Below are positions 17,502 through 25,102 of a stretch of DNA of 64,000 bases, one piece after another (position 1 is the stretch's first letter; every line of letters starts with the position of its first letter). The notes below the pieces were generated by a model. The model searched no databases and was not told the DNA's origin. It saw only the letters and a list, made by a program, of their open reading frames with translations. The position numbers and the translations under genes are program-made. This DNA comes from Aquisalimonas lutea. GTDB taxonomy: Bacteria > Pseudomonadota > Gammaproteobacteria > Nitrococcales > Aquisalimonadaceae. Location of the stretch: positions 1-64,000 of the forward strand of contig NZ_JAUFPK010000007.1 of the NCBI RefSeq assembly GCF_030409225.1, given 5' to 3'.

Positions 17502-18472
17502 GCCAGGTAGAAGTCGTCGCCGGGCAGTGTGCCGCCGATCAGCTCCGGGTCCATCTCGGCCATCCGGGAAAAGAACGCTTCCAGCTCCGGGCGCGCCGCG
17601 CGGGCGGTCCGGTGCCCCAGCCGGGCGCGGCCCAGGGCCGTGGCCACGGCCGAGGCAGGCAGCCCGGTGACCTCGGATGCGGCTTCCGCGGCGGCTCCGG
17701 GATGGGCCGTCACCCAGGCCACGGCGTCGGCGCTCGCCGCGACCAGTGCCTGCACCAGCCCGGGCTCGCGCTCGGCCAGGCGGCGCTCGCAGAGCAGGCC
17801 CGCCTGGGGCAGCCGCGGTTCACCGCCGAAGCGGTCGGCCCACACGGCCTGGAGATCCAGCGTAGCAAGTGGTATGCCGACGAGCTCGGCACGCTCGCGT
17901 ACGAGGGTTGCGGCGGGCTCCGGGAGGACCAGGGCGTCCAGGCGGCGGGCCAGGAACATCTGGGCGGCCTCCACCGGGGTGCCCAGATACACCGCCTCGA
18001 GGTCTTTCACCGGGTCGATGCCGGCGGCCTCGAGCAGGCGCCGGAACACCACGTCCGGCATGTCGTCCCGGAACGGTATGCCGACACGCAGGCCGCGCAG
18101 GGACGCCAGGCCGTTCGCCGTGCTGCGGCCGGCCACCAGGACGTGGAGCATGCCCCGGACGGTGACGTCCACCAGGCCGACATCCACCCCGCGGTTGTAG
18201 AGGTTTGCGGTCACGTTGGTGGGGCTTGCCGCCGCGGCGATCCGGCCGGATGCGATCCAGATGCGCAGCTGATCGGGATTGCGCCACGGACGCAGCGCCA
18301 GCCTGAATCCTTCCAGCACCGGGTCCTGCTGTACCAGGCGGTGCAGGTAGACGGCCGGGAGCCCGGGGGGTGTCGCCAGCTCAAGGGTCCGGGAGCGCGA
18401 CCGGACCGGCCGCATCAGCGTCGCGGCGGGGGCGGCCGCCGCGGCCGCGAGAAGGCGACGGCGCGAGATCAT
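17498..18472 (-). CDS. Tat-exported SsuA/THI5-like substrate-binding protein
   Basis: A 324-residue periplasmic binding protein of the NMT1/SsuA/THI5-like superfamily, which includes binders of sulfonates, nitrate, pyrimidine precursors and metal chelates. The N terminus [12 protein letters not shown] has a twin-arginine motif and an alanine-rich core, so export is probably through Tat in the folded state. Internal family features are LRGLRVGIPFRDDMPDVVFRRLLEAAGIDP and LDALVLPEPAATL (around residues 125-190). It overlaps the ATPase upstream and nnrS copy 3 downstream by four bases each. Substrate unknown; Tat export hints at a cofactor or a need for cytoplasmic folding. Confidence 0.82.
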   Translation of the reverse strand: MISRRRLLAAAAAAPAATLMRPVRSRSRTLELATPPGLPAVYLHRLVQQDPVLEGFRLALRPWRNPDQLRIWIASGRIAAAASPTNVTANLYNRGVDVGLVDVTVRGMLHVLVAGRSTANGLASLRGLRVGIPFRDDMPDVVFRRLLEAAGIDPVKDLEAVYLGTPVEAAQMFLARRLDALVLPEPAATLVRERAELVGIPLATLDLQAVWADRFGGEPRLPQAGLLCERRLAEREPGLVQALVAASADAVAWVTAHPGAAAEAASEVTGLPASAVATALGRARLGHRTARAARPELEAFFSRMAEMDPELIGGTLPGDDFYLA

Positions 18473-19176
18473 GGCGATGCCTCTTCGTTGGCCAGCGTGA
18501 AGGCTGCGTGTACGGCGGGCCGGCGCAGGAGGTCCGCCGCGCCCGTGAACGCCGCCGCATCGTCACCGCCGGCTGCCGTGCAGTGGACCTCGTCGACGAT
18601 GCGTGCCGGCGATGAGCCGAGAACGGCTATGCGGTCGCCCAGGCGCACCGCTTCCGGGAGGTCATGGGTGACGAACAGCGCGGCCCTGTTCTGCTCGATG
18701 CACCGGTGGCGAAGCTCCCGCTGAAGGCTCCCCCGGCGGGTCGGGTCCAGGGCGCCGAACGGCTCGTCCAGGAGCAGAAGCGGTGTGTCCCGCGCAAAGG
18801 CGCGGGCGATGGCGACACGCTGCTGCATGCCCCCGGAGAGCTGGGCGGGGTAGGCATCCAGGTAGTCCTCCAGGCCCAGGTCGACCAGAAGGCGTCGCGC
18901 GGTCCCCGCGTCGCCGCCGAGGTGAACGTTGTCCAGCACGCGCCGCCAGGGGAGCAGCCGCGGCTCCTGGAAGACGGGGGCATGGCTTCCGAAACGGTTC
19001 GTCACCGTGCCCGCATCGGGACGCAGAAGCCCGGCTGCAACGCGGAGCAGCGTGCTCTTGCCGCAGCCCGAGGCGCCGATGAGGCACACGATCTCGCCGG
19101 GATGGACGGTGACATCGACGCCCCCGAGGACGTCCCCGGCGCCGAAGCCGTGGCGGATGCCGTCGAGCCGGAGCAT
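18469..19176 (-). CDS. ABC transporter ATPase (nitrate/sulfonate/taurine type)
   Basis: A 235-residue ATPase with Walker [10 protein letters not shown] near residue 35, the [15 protein letters not shown] signature, Walker [13 protein letters not shown], and switch His in VTHDLPEA. This is the SsuB/TauB subgroup that partners SsuC-like permeases. It begins immediately after the permease stop (TGAATG) and overlaps the binding protein by four bases. Confidence 0.92.
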   Translation of the reverse strand: MLRLDGIRHGFGAGDVLGGVDVTVHPGEIVCLIGASGCGKSTLLRVAAGLLRPDAGTVTNRFGSHAPVFQEPRLLPWRRVLDNVHLGGDAGTARRLLVDLGLEDYLDAYPAQLSGGMQQRVAIARAFARDTPLLLLDEPFGALDPTRRGSLQRELRHRCIEQNRAALFVTHDLPEAVRLGDRIAVLGSSPARIVDEVHCTAAGGDDAAAFTGAADLLRRPAVHAAFTLANEEASP

Positions 19177-19962
19177 TCAGGTCTCCCGCCACTGCTCGAC
19201 GCGGCGCTGCAGCGGCCGCAGCAGGCCGTGCTCGAGAGCCAGCAGCACCGTGACCACCAGGCAGACCCAGGCCAGCGTCTCCCGGGTGTCGAGGCTCGCG
19301 CGGGCGCTTGCCAGCTCGGCACCGATGCCGTCGCCCAGTGCCAGGAGCTCCGTCATCACGGTCACCTTCCAGGCGACGCCCAGCGTCGTGATGAAGGCCG
19401 GGAACAGGTACGACAGCAAGTGCGGCAGGTACAGCCAGGTGAGCCGCCTCCAGGCGTTGAACCGGAACGCGTCGGCCATTTCCTCGAGCCGGGGATCCAC
19501 CGTGCGGGCGCCGGACTGCGCGGCGGCGAACGTCACCGGGAGCGTGGTGGCGACGACGGTGAACACGGGCGTGAGAAGACCGCCCTGGAACCAGAGGATG
19601 GCGAGCACCACCCAGGCAATGGGGGGAACGCCGAGCAGAACCGTTGCCAGCGGATCGCACAGTCGTGCGGCCAGCCGCAAGCGACCGGCGAGCAGACCGA
19701 GCGTAACCCCGGTCAGCGCCGCCAGCGCGAAGCCGACCAACGCGCGTCGTGCCGTCGCCAGCGCTGCTTCCGCGGCGGCTCCGCTCTGCCACAGCCCCTG
19801 GAGGGCGCCGAAAGCGGCCCGCGGGGACGGCAGCAGCAAGTCGCCGTAGCGGGCGCTCGCCAGCTCCCAGAGGGCGAGGAGGGCGCACAGCCCGGCAAGA
19901 CCCCCGGCGGACCCGAGCAGGGAGCGGGGCAGTCGCGCGAGGCCGGAGAGGCCTGCATGCAT
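19177..19962 (-). CDS. ABC transporter permease (SsuC/TauC type)
   Basis: A 261-residue inner-membrane permease with about six helices. The transport signature is MADAFRFNAWRRLTWLYLPHLLSYLFPAF. The frame runs on upstream to 20760, but that part lies antisense to the crp-like gene and lacks membrane character; the ATG at 19962 gives a normal-length protein. No strong Shine-Dalgarno precedes it. It is the first gene of the permease-ATPase-binding protein-nnrS operon and is divergent from the Crp/Fnr-type regulator. Confidence 0.88.
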   Translation of the reverse strand: MHAGLSGLARLPRSLLGSAGGLAGLCALLALWELASARYGDLLLPSPRAAFGALQGLWQSGAAAEAALATARRALVGFALAALTGVTLGLLAGRLRLAARLCDPLATVLLGVPPIAWVVLAILWFQGGLLTPVFTVVATTLPVTFAAAQSGARTVDPRLEEMADAFRFNAWRRLTWLYLPHLLSYLFPAFITTLGVAWKVTVMTELLALGDGIGAELASARASLDTRETLAWVCLVVTVLLALEHGLLRPLQRRVEQWRET

Positions 19963-20016
19963 CGGCCGGGGGCCGGACTGGGAACGGTGTCGTGTGATAT
20001 GCAAGGTTTTGATGTA

Positions 20017-20039
20017 TATAATACGAATGATTCGTAATT
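20017..20039. promoter_or_regulatory. Divergent promoter with palindromic operator
   Basis: TATAAT at 20017-20022 is a perfect -10 element for the regulator gene. Directly downstream, ACGAAT-G-ATTCGT is an exact inverted repeat (20023-20035), extended by AAT and AATT on its sides. A protein bound here would cover the start site and control both the regulator and the transporter operon. An FNR/Dnr-like TTGAT-N4-ATAAT overlap at 20009-20022 is weak in its right half. Confidence 0.55.
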
Positions 20040-20064
20040 CTAGAACGTGGAGTGAACGGTTGCC

Positions 20065-20787
20065 TTGTCCTTGAGCAAATGCGACGCAACCCGGGAGACA
20101 GTGCTGCAGCCACGGGACTGGCGATGTCTGCGTGCGACGCATCTGTTCGGCAATCTCGACGAGACATTGCTGGGTGATGCGATCGCCGGCGCCCACGTAC
20201 GGGATTATGCCGAGGCGCGGTTGCTTTTCCGGCAGGGGAACACGGCGCAGACGTTTTTCGTGGTGCTCGCCGGGTGGGTCAAGGCGTACCGGTTGCAGCC
20301 GGACGGCAGTGAGACGGTCGTCATGATCTTCGGTGTCGGGGATACCGTCGCCGAGGCGGCCATCTTCGACGACGCCCGCTACCCCGTGAGCGCGGAAGCC
20401 CTGCCGGGGAGCCGTCTGCTGGCCATCCCGGCGCGGGATTTCCTGTCGCTGATCGAGCGCGAGCCCCGGGTTGCGGTGCCCATCATCGCCAGCCTGTCCC
20501 GGCGGTTGCGCATGCTCGTCAGCGATCTCGAGGCCAGTCGCGGGGCGCCGACGCACCACCGTCTGGCCCGGCTCCTCCATGGGCTTGCACCGCGCAGCGA
20601 AGGGCCGGTAACGCTGCAGCTGCCGTTCGAGAAGTCGCTGCTGGCGCTGCGTCTCGGCATGACGCCGGCGAGCCTGTCGCGGGCGTTCGCGCGCCTGCGC
20701 AGCTACGGCGTCGTGACCCGGGGCAGCGAGGTGCGCATCGAGGCGGTGGAATGGCTGCACCGGCTGGTCGACGGTTCTGGACGCTGA
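20065..20787 (+). CDS. Crp/Fnr family regulator, Dnr-like
   Basis: A 240-residue regulator of the Crp/Fnr family, closest by eye to the nitric-oxide sensor Dnr: FRQGNTAQTFFVVLAGWVKAYRLQPDGSETVVMIF is the beta-roll, followed by the long dimer helix and a winged helix. No FNR-type N-terminal cysteine cluster is present. The recognition helix reads TPASLSR (200-206): Ser205 and Arg206 are kept, but the Glu found in FNR, Dnr and CRP is Ala202, so DNA specificity has probably changed. The start is TTG at 20065 with GGAG upstream; GTG at 20101 behind GGGAGA is a credible alternative. Divergent from the ABC-NnrS operon, which it likely controls. Confidence 0.87.
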   Translation: MSLSKCDATRETVLQPRDWRCLRATHLFGNLDETLLGDAIAGAHVRDYAEARLLFRQGNTAQTFFVVLAGWVKAYRLQPDGSETVVMIFGVGDTVAEAAIFDDARYPVSAEALPGSRLLAIPARDFLSLIEREPRVAVPIIASLSRRLRMLVSDLEASRGAPTHHRLARLLHGLAPRSEGPVTLQLPFEKSLLALRLGMTPASLSRAFARLRSYGVVTRGSEVRIEAVEWLHRLVDGSGR

Positions 20788-20879
20788 TTGATCATGGCGT
20801 TATCGACGGCCGCTGGACGGCGAGCCGATGACGGCTGCCTGGATGGATGACCGGCTTGCGGAACGGCCAGCGGCGTCTT

Positions 20880-20904
20880 CCGTTCCCCGGAAGCCGGGGA
20901 ACGG
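20880..20904. terminator. Perfect 11-base hairpin downstream of the regulator gene
   Basis: CCGTTCCCCGG and CCGGGGAACGG are exact inverted repeats around an AAG loop. It lies between the stop codons of the regulator and the convergent small ORF and could serve both, although neither side ends in a T run. Confidence 0.5.
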
Positions 20905-20936
20905 CTTGGGGCGCCGGTGCGGAGCGCCAATACGCC

Positions 20937-21140
20937 CTAGATGGAGCCGTACAGCGCCCAGGGAAACGTCTTGTCGCCGTGGAGGACGCCGCTCGCCGTC
21001 ACGAAACGGCGGGCCGGGATGTCGGCTTCCCCGCTGGTCCGGTCGCGATGATCGTCCGGCTTGCCGGTTTCCCGGATTCCGAACCCCCGGCTCTGGTTGT
21101 TCCGGTGCAGGTTGGGATAGAGCGTGTCGATGAAGAACAT
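20937..21140 (-). CDS. Small orphan protein with a strong ribosome binding site
   Basis: A 67-residue ORF I cannot assign. It starts MFFIDTLYPNLHR and continues as a polar, Arg-, Asp- and Gly-rich chain without membrane helix or cysteine. AAGGAGG lies seven bases before the ATG, one of the best Shine-Dalgarno sequences in the window, and a candidate promoter (TTCAAG, 17 bases, CATACT) lies about 110-140 bases upstream, so expression is likely. The low-complexity polar make-up suggests a disordered or small regulatory protein. The longer frame to 21302 is not supported by a better start. Confidence 0.5.
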   Translation of the reverse strand: MFFIDTLYPNLHRNNQSRGFGIRETGKPDDHRDRTSGEADIPARRFVTASGVLHGDKTFPWALYGSI

Positions 21141-21353
21141 GGATTGCACCTCCTTCGATTGAGTCGTTGCCGTACCGGGATGCGGTATCGACGTCCGCCG
21201 GTACTCCCTTCTGGGGAGAATCGGCACATCCGGTCTTCGCCCGATGCAGGGACAGTATGGGAACGGTCTGTCTTTTCTTGAAGGGCACGAGATGACAATC
21301 ACAAGTGCCCGGGTTGCATAAATGCACCGGAAGGGCGCTGCGCCCGGGCGACG

Positions 21354-21977
21354 TCAGGCGGCGGCCTGCTCGCGGAGGCGGGAGAAGCGGGCGGCCTGGG
21401 TCGGACAGCCGTGCTCGGGGTGGGCTTCGCCGATGCCGCTGAACATTACCCGGTAGCCGTACTGCCGCGCCAGGCGCAGGCTCCATGCGCGGAAGCGGGA
21501 GCGGTTCCATTCGAAGCGATGGTCGGCATCCCGCAACTCGCCGGGCTTCAGGCCGTAGAGCAGGTTGTACTCGTGGTTGGGCGTGGTGATGACCACCGTG
21601 CCGGGCCGGGCGCGGCCGAAGAGGTTGTGCTCCAGGGCGGCAAGGCGACGCGGGTCCACGTGCTCGATGGTCTCCACCAGGGCGGCGGCATCGAAGCCCG
21701 CCGGCGTGGTGTCGTCTTCCAGGCAGGAGCCCTGGACCAGCGACAGCCGGGCCGCGTCGGCACGCAGGTGATCGGCGAGCTCACGGCGGGCCACGGCCAG
21801 CGCCCGGGGAGAGACCTCGATACCGAGGATGCGGCGGAACTGGGTCTCGACGACCGCCTGCTTCAGCAGGGCGCCGGAGCCGCAGCCGATATCCAGCAGC
21901 GATCGGGCGTGGCTGTTCACGAGGCTCCCCAGCACGTAGTTCAGCCGTGCCTGGTGGAGTGCAAGGGGTTGGTCCAT
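21354..21977 (-). CDS. Stand-alone Hen1-like RNA 3'-terminal 2'-O-methyltransferase
   Basis: A 207-residue SAM-dependent methyltransferase matching the catalytic domain of bacterial Hen1. Motif I is LLDIGCGSG; the metal-binding set of Hen1 is seen as Glu102-x-x-Glu105-His106 (VETIEHVDP) and His153 (DADHRFEWNR), with the TTPNHEYN segment between them. Hen1 methylates the 2'-OH at RNA 3' ends and in bacteria usually has an extra N-terminal domain and works with Pnkp in repair of cleaved tRNA. Here neither the N-terminal domain nor Pnkp is present. An upstream ATG at 22010 would add 11 residues; neither start has a clear Shine-Dalgarno. Confidence 0.8.
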   Translation of the reverse strand: MDQPLALHQARLNYVLGSLVNSHARSLLDIGCGSGALLKQAVVETQFRRILGIEVSPRALAVARRELADHLRADAARLSLVQGSCLEDDTTPAGFDAAALVETIEHVDPRRLAALEHNLFGRARPGTVVITTPNHEYNLLYGLKPGELRDADHRFEWNRSRFRAWSLRLARQYGYRVMFSGIGEAHPEHGCPTQAARFSRLREQAAA

Positions 21978-22030
21978 GGCGCCGTATTCGCCGCAAAAAA
22001 CGGCGATCATACGCGAGCGTCCGGCGGACG

Positions 22031-22777
22031 TCAGTAGAAGTCCGCGACCATGGGCTCCAGGAACGCCCCCACCAGGAACGCGACGAAGGCGGCGCCGCCG
22101 CCCATCAGCAGCGTCTCCAGGCCGGCGCGCCAGCGGGTGATGTCGAGGATCACCCCCTTCGCGTAGCCGATGCCGAACAGCGCAACGGCAGTGATCACGG
22201 CCGTTACGGCAAAGTACTGGTTGCCGGACAGCGCGGGGATCAGGAACGGCATCAGGGGGACGAAACCCACCAGCACGAAGGTGGCGAAGGTCGCCATGCC
22301 CGCCCGGCCGGCGGACGGGCCGGTGAGCGGCAGGCCGTGCTCTTCCATGAGCATTGTGTTCACCCAGAGCCGGCGGTCGCCGGTGATGGTGTCGACGATG
22401 TTCTCCAGCGCCTCCCCGCGGAAGCCCTTGGCCTCGAAGATGGCGCGGATCTCCTCGCGCTCGCCCGCGGGGTCGACGGTCACGTGGCGATTCTCCTGCT
22501 CCCGGAACCGGCGCCGGGCGTCCTCGTTGCTCTTGACGGCCTGGTAGTTGCTGACCCCCATGCTGAACGCGTCCGCCACCAGGCTGGCGAGTCCCAGCAC
22601 CAGGGCGACCATGCCGGGCAGCCCGGCGCCGGCGACGCTCGCCACCACGGCCAGCGTGGTCACGCAGCCGTCGATGCCGCCGAGAATGGCGTCGGGCAGA
22701 TAGCTGGGCTGGTTGCCGCCGGCCAGGCGCTGGCGGATGGCCTGCGGGTCGTGGCTGTGCTCGAGCTGTCGCGGCAT
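22031..22777 (-). CDS. VIT1/CCC1 family transporter
   Basis: A 248-residue membrane protein of the VIT1/CCC1 family, whose members move Fe(II) or Mn(II) against a proton gradient. Five helices are visible, with DAILGGIDGCVTTLAVVASVAG in the first and GLASLVADAFSMGVSNYQAVKS in the second, both containing the acidic residues that line the metal path. A cytoplasmic Glu-rich loop (about 90-135, EEIRAIFEAKGF) fits the metal-binding region of the family. The ATG at 22777 has GGGAGAA nine bases upstream. Direction of transport cannot be told from sequence. Confidence 0.9.
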   Translation of the reverse strand: MPRQLEHSHDPQAIRQRLAGGNQPSYLPDAILGGIDGCVTTLAVVASVAGAGLPGMVALVLGLASLVADAFSMGVSNYQAVKSNEDARRRFREQENRHVTVDPAGEREEIRAIFEAKGFRGEALENIVDTITGDRRLWVNTMLMEEHGLPLTGPSAGRAGMATFATFVLVGFVPLMPFLIPALSGNQYFAVTAVITAVALFGIGYAKGVILDITRWRAGLETLLMGGGAAFVAFLVGAFLEPMVADFY

Positions 22778-22957
22778 GGCGGCCGTTCTCCCGTTCGTCT
22801 TGTCTCGCCGGGACGCGTCGGCCGGCAGCCGTGGCCGCCGAGGGTCCCCCGGGGTGGTTGCCAGTAGCGCCGGCGGGTCTGGCGCTCCGGCGGACCGTGT
22901 CGTATTGTGCCGTGCCGATTCGGAACTACACATCAGGGAACAGGGGTGAATGGCTGT

Positions 22958-23359
22958 ATGCGCGGAATACTGCTGGCCGGCGCCATCCTCGGATTCCTGG
23001 CGGTCGTTGTCGGTGCGCTCGCCGGGCACGCCCTGCAGCCGCACGTGAGCCCGGACATCTGGCGGCAGGTCACCACGGCCATGGCGTATCACCGCTTCGG
23101 CGCCATCATGACCACGGCGCTGGGGCTGGCGATGCTGGCCGTGCACGAGCCGCGGCTGCTGCGGTGCCTGGCGGCGGGCGGGTGGCTGTTCACCGCGGGG
23201 ACGCTGCTTTTCAGCTTCAGCATCTACCTGCGGGCGTTGCTGGATGCGCCCGCGCTGACGGCGGCGACACCCGTCGGCGGCACCCTGCTGATCATCGCCT
23301 GGGTGCCGCTGGCCTGGGCCGGCGTGATGGAGCTCCGGGCCCGGCCGGCGAGCCGCTGA
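22958..23359 (+). CDS. DUF423 family membrane protein
   Basis: A 133-residue protein of the DUF423 family with four helices: GAILGFLAVVVGALAGHAL, a second helix at AYHRFGAIMTTALGLAML, then two more ending in PLAWAGVMEL. Function of the family is unknown. The ATG at 22958 starts directly at the first helix; a GTG at 22946 next to AGGGG is a possible start. Divergent from the VIT transporter and convergent with adenine deaminase. Confidence 0.85.
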   Translation: MRGILLAGAILGFLAVVVGALAGHALQPHVSPDIWRQVTTAMAYHRFGAIMTTALGLAMLAVHEPRLLRCLAAGGWLFTAGTLLFSFSIYLRALLDAPALTAATPVGGTLLIIAWVPLAWAGVMELRARPASR

Positions 23360-23383
23360 CCGGGCGCGACGGGTGCCGGTGGG

Positions 23384-24376
23384 TCAGGCCGCGTCCAGGA
23401 GGGCGTACAGCTCGCGGCGGCGCTGGTCGTCCACGAACGCGGTATCGATGGCGTTGCGGGTGAAGCCGCGCAATGTGTCGCGGTCCAGGTCGAATGCCTG
23501 CGCCACGGCGCGGAAGTTCGCGTTCATGTAGCCGCCGAAGTAGGCGGGATCGTCGGAGTTGATGGTCACCTTCAGCCCCGCCTCCAGCAGCCGCGGCAGA
23601 TTGTGCTCCTCGATGCGGTCGAAGACCTTGAGCTTTACGTTGGCCAGCGGGCACACCGTCAGCGGGGTTTGTGCCCGGCGCAGGTGCTCCACCAGCTCGG
23701 CGTCGCCGGTGCACTGCACGCCGTGGTCCACCCGCTCGACCCCCAGGCGCCGGACGGCCTGCCAGATGTACTCCGGCGGCCCTTCCTCGCCGGCGTGAGC
23801 GACGATGTGGAAGCCCTCGTCGCGCACCATGGCGAAGACCCGCTCGAACTTCTCCGGTGGATGGCCGGTCTCGGCCGAGTCCAGGCCGATGCCGACGAAG
23901 TGCTCCCGCCACGGCAGGGCGGTGCGGAAGGTCTCGATGGCCGACTCCTCGGACAGGTCGCGCAGGAAGCAGAGGATGAGCCCGGTACTCAGCCCGAGTT
24001 GCGCCTCGGCGTCCGCGCGGGCACGCGCAATGCCCCGGACGACGGTCTCGAAGGGGATGCCGCGCTCGGTATGGGTCTGCGGGTCGAAGAACATCTCCGT
24101 GTGTACAACATTCTCGTCCGCACAGCGGCGCAGGTAGGCCCAGGTCAGGTCGTAGAAATCCTGCTCGGTCTGCAGCACCCGCGCGCCGTTGTAGTAGAGG
24201 TTCAGGAACGACTGCAGGTCCTTGAATTCATAGGCCGCGCGCACGCTGTCCACGTCCGGGTAGGGGAGGTCGATGCCGTTGCGCTCGGCCAGCCGGAACA
24301 TCAGGGCCGGCTCCAGCGTGCCTTCCAGATGAACGTGGAGCTCGACCTTCGGCAGGGTGTCGATGAACTGTTCCAA
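23384..24376 (-). CDS. Adenine deaminase (adenosine deaminase-like type)
   Basis: A 330-residue zinc amidohydrolase. The metal ligands are visible in ELHVHLEGT (His14, His16), in [10 protein letters not shown] and in the [11 protein letters not shown] segment near residues 273-283; the last motif, with Tyr-Phe-Gly-Gly, together with [12 protein letters not shown] marks the fungal/Pseudomonas-type adenine deaminase rather than adenosine deaminase. It would turn adenine into hypoxanthine and ammonia in purine salvage. The start is TTG at 24376, with GGGAGG six bases upstream. A TGTATACA palindrome lies 26 bases upstream of it. Confidence 0.88.
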   Translation of the reverse strand: MEQFIDTLPKVELHVHLEGTLEPALMFRLAERNGIDLPYPDVDSVRAAYEFKDLQSFLNLYYNGARVLQTEQDFYDLTWAYLRRCADENVVHTEMFFDPQTHTERGIPFETVVRGIARARADAEAQLGLSTGLILCFLRDLSEESAIETFRTALPWREHFVGIGLDSAETGHPPEKFERVFAMVRDEGFHIVAHAGEEGPPEYIWQAVRRLGVERVDHGVQCTGDAELVEHLRRAQTPLTVCPLANVKLKVFDRIEEHNLPRLLEAGLKVTINSDDPAYFGGYMNANFRAVAQAFDLDRDTLRGFTRNAIDTAFVDDQRRRELYALLDAA

Positions 24377-24401
24377 TTTGTGCCTCCCGGCATGCCTGAT
24401 T

Positions 24402-24409
24402 TGTATACA
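24402..24409. promoter_or_regulatory. TGTATACA palindrome before adenine deaminase
   Basis: An exact eight-base palindrome in an AT-rich patch between two divergent genes, 26 bases upstream of the adenine deaminase start. This is the usual core shape of a GntR- or related-type operator. Being short it could be chance, and no matching regulator gene is in the window. Confidence 0.3.
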
Positions 24410-24513
24410 TTACCATTGTCGCGGCCTGGCGGATGCTGTCAACGGCGGCGGCCTCCCCGCCGGCGCGTCTGCTAGACTGCCGTTCATGCCCGGCTCGGCA
24501 GTGGGGGAGCAGC

Positions 24514-25017
24514 GTGGCTGAATTACTGGAATTCCGTACGGTTGCGCTCTACGAGGTGTTCCTGCGCGTCGCCTTCGCCGGCGGGTTCGGGCTGGCGCTC
24601 GGCCTGGAGCGGGACTGGAAGAACAAGCCCATGGATTTCCGGGCGTTCGTCATCGTCGCCGTGACCTCCTGCATGATTGCCATCATGGCGCAGGAGGTGT
24701 ACGCGGACTACCAGTCCTCGGACAACACCATCCGCCTGGATTTCATGGCGATCATCTCGGGCGTGCTCACCGGCATCGGCTTCCTGGGGGCGGGCGCCAT
24801 CCTGCGCAGCGACGGCGGGCGGGTGGTCGGCACGGCCACCGGGGCGAGCATCTGGGCGTCCGGCGGCATCGGGCTGACCCTCGGGTTCGGCTTCTACGTG
24901 CTCTCCGCCATCAGCTTCGTGGCCATTTTCGGGCTGCTGCTCGTGTCCGGCATCCTCATGCGGCGGGGCGACGTCAATGGGGGCGAGCGCGGACGGAGGG
25001 ACGGCGGCCCTTCCTGA
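24514..25017 (+). CDS. MgtC/SapB family membrane protein
   Basis: A 167-residue member of the MgtC/SapB family: GFGLALGLERDWKNKPMDFRAFVIVAVTS, then SGVLTGIGFLGAGAILRSDGG and GTATGASIWASGGIGLTLGFGF, with about four or five helices. The family is tied to Mg limitation or acid stress, but this copy lacks the soluble C-terminal domain of Salmonella MgtC, so the role is open. The GTG at 24514 has GGGGGAG upstream and is preferred over longer starts. Next to it, in the same direction, is ctaG. Confidence 0.88.
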   Translation: MAELLEFRTVALYEVFLRVAFAGGFGLALGLERDWKNKPMDFRAFVIVAVTSCMIAIMAQEVYADYQSSDNTIRLDFMAIISGVLTGIGFLGAGAILRSDGGRVVGTATGASIWASGGIGLTLGFGFYVLSAISFVAIFGLLLVSGILMRRGDVNGGERGRRDGGPS

Positions 25018-25102
25018 CCGGGCGGCATCGGGCTCTGGCGGGTGGATAGCGGCCGCTGGTATGGTATCCGCCTGGCCCGTCGCTACAGCTGTCCCCTTGC
25101 CC

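Noticed and set aside
20009-20022. FNR/Dnr box TTGAT-N4-ATAAT
   Set aside because: Right half matches poorly, it coincides with the -10 TATAAT, and the nearby regulator has a changed recognition helix, so the match is not reliable.
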